The notes below the pieces were generated by a model, which was given only the letters and a program-made list of their open reading frames with translations, searched no databases and was not told the DNA's origin. DNA of 64,000 nucleotides from Peribacillus simplex. Lineage in GTDB: Bacteria; Bacillota; Bacilli; Bacillales; DSM-1321. Positions 62,439 to 64,000 of the stretch are shown here, one piece after another. The number at the start of each line of letters is the position of its first letter. Within the stretch, counting starts at the first letter, position 1. The DNA is taken from assembly GCF_001578185.1 (NCBI RefSeq), contig NZ_CP011008.1, forward strand, positions 4,430,001-4,494,000. The letters run 5' to 3'. Both the position numbers and the translations under genes were made by a program.

Positions 62439-62849
62439 CTATTTATTAATAACAATCGATAATTTATAGTTTGCATGCTCGTTTAACCCTTCTAAAAGTT
62501 TATTCATTAGTTCATTCGATGGAAATTTACATTCAAGAAGATAACAGCCATCTCCACTGATTTTATAGTTACGTACAAGGTATTGTTCCTGAGTTTTGAT
62601 GAATGATAAATATGGCTGATGGTTAGTGCTTTGTGTAATGATAGTTAGAAAAGCATGTATATAAAATCCCAATTTGACTTGATTAACTTTAATGCCATAT
62701 CCCTCAATAACTCCACTATCCTCTAATTTCGCAACTCTGGCTGAAGTAGCTGGACCAGTCAAATGGACTTTCTCACCTAATTTTTTCATCGTGATACGAC
62801 TGTTCTTGGATAGTTCATCAAGGATATCCATATCCGTCTTATCTAACAT
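62439..62849 (-). CDS. Lrp/AsnC-family transcriptional regulator
   Basis: 136 residues from ATG 62849 (MLDKTDMDILDELSKNSRIT), which has AAAGGAT upstream; a GTG eight codons earlier lacks a site. HTH: MKKLGEKVHLTGPATSARVA, then KLEDSGVIEGYGIKVNQVKL. RAM-like domain: FLTIITQSTNHQPYLSFIKT. No target gene is obvious nearby. Divergent from relP, separated by 133 bp. Confidence 0.87.
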   Translation of the reverse strand: MLDKTDMDILDELSKNSRITMKKLGEKVHLTGPATSARVAKLEDSGVIEGYGIKVNQVKLGFYIHAFLTIITQSTNHQPYLSFIKTQEQYLVRNYKISGDGCYLLECKFPSNELMNKLLEGLNEHANYKLSIVINK

Positions 62850-62897
62850 TTTAATAATCCTTTCATTTTTCACTATGTTGATAAATAATCAGTAAAA

Positions 62898-62935
62898 GCA
62901 ACTTTCACAAAAATGGGAAGTTGCTTTTTTTTTTA
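62898..62935 (+). terminator. Terminator-like hairpin in the relP leader region
   Basis: AGCAACTT / AAGTTGCT arms followed by ten T on the plus strand, about 48 bp upstream of the relP start. No plus-strand gene lies upstream, so it either ends a short RNA or attenuates relP transcription. A TATGATAAT box between it and relP suggests instead a promoter downstream of the hairpin. Confidence 0.6.
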
Positions 62936-62982
62936 GGGTATCTTGGTTATGATAATAGAATAATAACAGGAGGGCTGTGGAC

Positions 62983-63624
62983 ATGCTGAAAAAAAAGATG
63001 AAAATCGAGGTTATTCAAAAAGTATTAGACAATTGGAGGGGGTTCTTTTTACCTTACCAAATGGCCCTACATGAATTAGAAAGTGATTTCAAGGTTATTG
63101 ACTTAGAATGGAAAACACAACATGGCTATTCTCCTATTGAACATATGAAAACACGTATGAAAAAATTAAGTTCTTTGGTGGAGAAAATACAAAAAAAAGA
63201 AATTCCTTTAACACAAGAAGCGGTGAGGAATGAAATAAGAGATATTTTGGGAGTTAGAATTGTCACAAGTTTTATTGATGACGTATATATGTTGAAGGAG
63301 CATATCGAGCAACGTGAAGACATTCGAATGATACGCGTAAAGGATTATATTCAGGACCCGAAAATGAGCGGATATAAAAGTTTGCACCTGATTGTAGAAA
63401 CCCAAGTCATCTTATCCAACGAAATAATATGGGTTCCTGCAGAAATACAAATTCGTACTTCCGCTATGGATTTTTGGGCATCCACCGAGCATAAACTAAA
63501 CTATAAATATCAAGGCGAGACTATACCAGAGGATGCTCAAAAGCAGCTAATTGAGCTTGCCAAAGCTTCTTCCTTAATGGATAAAGAAATGTCAAGATTA
63601 AGAACAAAATTACTGGCCAATTAA
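62983..63624 (+). CDS. relP: Small alarmone synthetase (RelP/YwaC-like)
   Basis: 213 residues from ATG 62983, site AGGAGGG; a GTG two codons earlier is too close to the site. Single RelA/SpoT synthetase domain: HGYSPIEHMKTRMKKLSSL, DILGVRIVTSFIDDVYMLKE, IRVKDYIQDPKMSGYKSLHL, AEIQIRTSAMDFWASTEHKL. Makes (p)ppGpp from GTP/GDP and ATP without ribosomes. Closer to YwaC (RVKDYIQTPK) than to YjbM by remembered motifs. No hydrolase domain. Single gene. Confidence 0.9.
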   Translation: MLKKKMKIEVIQKVLDNWRGFFLPYQMALHELESDFKVIDLEWKTQHGYSPIEHMKTRMKKLSSLVEKIQKKEIPLTQEAVRNEIRDILGVRIVTSFIDDVYMLKEHIEQREDIRMIRVKDYIQDPKMSGYKSLHLIVETQVILSNEIIWVPAEIQIRTSAMDFWASTEHKLNYKYQGETIPEDAQKQLIELAKASSLMDKEMSRLRTKLLAN

Positions 63625-63690
63625 GCAAACAATCGTGACACCTTTCTCATTTCAACCTTAAGTCAATCTGACAAATAAAAACACTTAGTC

Positions 63691-63831
<141 letters not shown>

Positions 63832-63873
63832 TTAACGGACGTTAAAAGTAGTTGATTTTATAAAAAAATGCCC

Positions 63874-63901
63874 CGTTCGCAAAAATGTACTTTTACGAAC
63901 G
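63874..63901 (-). terminator. Terminator-like hairpin
   Basis: CGTTCG and CGAACG arms with AAAA/TTTT inner pairs. On the minus strand GGGGCATTTTTTT follows, so it ends transcription from the right edge of the window. Confidence 0.75.
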
Positions 63902-63982
63902 ACAGGAACAACGCTATACCTCCCATTTCGGAAATTTTATACTCTAAGAGAATTCCAACCTAAAAAGTCGCTCTCCTCTACG

Positions 63983-64000
63983 TGAACTGACCCCATAAAG
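63983..64000. mobile_element. Possible end of an IS3-family element at the window edge
   Basis: TGAACTGACCCCATAAAG resembles the terminal sequence TGAACTGACCCCC of many IS3/IS150-group elements of Bacillus. Only 18 bp are visible, so this is a weak call. Confidence 0.35.

Overview
The window looks like chromosomal DNA from a spore-forming Bacillaceae, most plausibly Peribacillus or a near relative. This is inferred from low-GC codon use, purine-rich ribosome binding sites, a T-box leader, and relatives of Bacillus subtilis genes (ndh with its DUF1641 partner, des/desR, cwlJ, relP/ywaC, CotH, a SleL-type glucosaminidase). No rRNA or tRNA gene was seen. No database search was possible, so names rest on recognised motifs and remembered family members.

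Layout. 1-5.3 kb: end of a sodium:solute symporter, a divergent quinone reductase/MarR pair with visible operators, SelO, a cluster of very small minus-strand ORFs, and an FHA-winged-helix protein. 5.3-13 kb: two long proteins of unknown function, a zinc-independent quinone oxidoreductase, a decayed acetyltransferase and an Mga/AtxA-like regulator. 13.6-18.5 kb: a four-gene WxL cell-surface operon. 19-26 kb: an RsbR-like STAS protein, a divergent Lrp/DJ-1 pair, and a hydantoinase/oxoprolinase pair (hyuA-hyuB) behind a structured leader that ends in a terminator. 26.4-30.8 kb: yjlC-ndh, then a tiny Ser-Thr-Gly-repeat gene followed by a CotH kinase fused to a SET methyltransferase domain. 30.9-37.3 kb: a T-box-controlled second-type ArgRS, a desaturase with an orphan damaged DesR, a 20-bp tandem repeat array and a LysM-GH18 enzyme. 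37-54 kb: small membrane proteins, ABC and DMT transporters, acetyltransferases, a phosphotransferase, a Dph6-like ATPase, and several gene remnants. 54-64 kb: XRE/membrane pair with strong operators, DUF192, LysR/MFS pair, CwlJ, two group II introns inside one dispersed repeat, Lrp, a small alarmone synthetase, and resolvase and IS remnants at the right edge.

The most interesting locus is 28.9-30.8 kb. A Ser/Thr/Gly repeat protein with a Lys/Arg tail lies directly upstream of one polypeptide that carries a CotH-type protein kinase and a SET lysine-methyltransferase domain. This suggests a spore-coat protein modification module that both phosphorylates and methylates a repetitive substrate. 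Second is 59.7-62.4 kb, where two unrelated group II introns sit within one roughly 100-bp repeat; an intact repeat copy elsewhere in the window lets the splice junctions of one intron be read to the base. Third is the hyuAB leader RNA.

The window also carries many short dispersed repeats and at least eight broken genes (acetyltransferases at 10.7 and 43.0 kb, a secreted peptide at 42.4 kb, a FosB-like fragment at 50.5 kb, a serine recombinase at 63.7 kb and others), as expected for an accessory-rich region.
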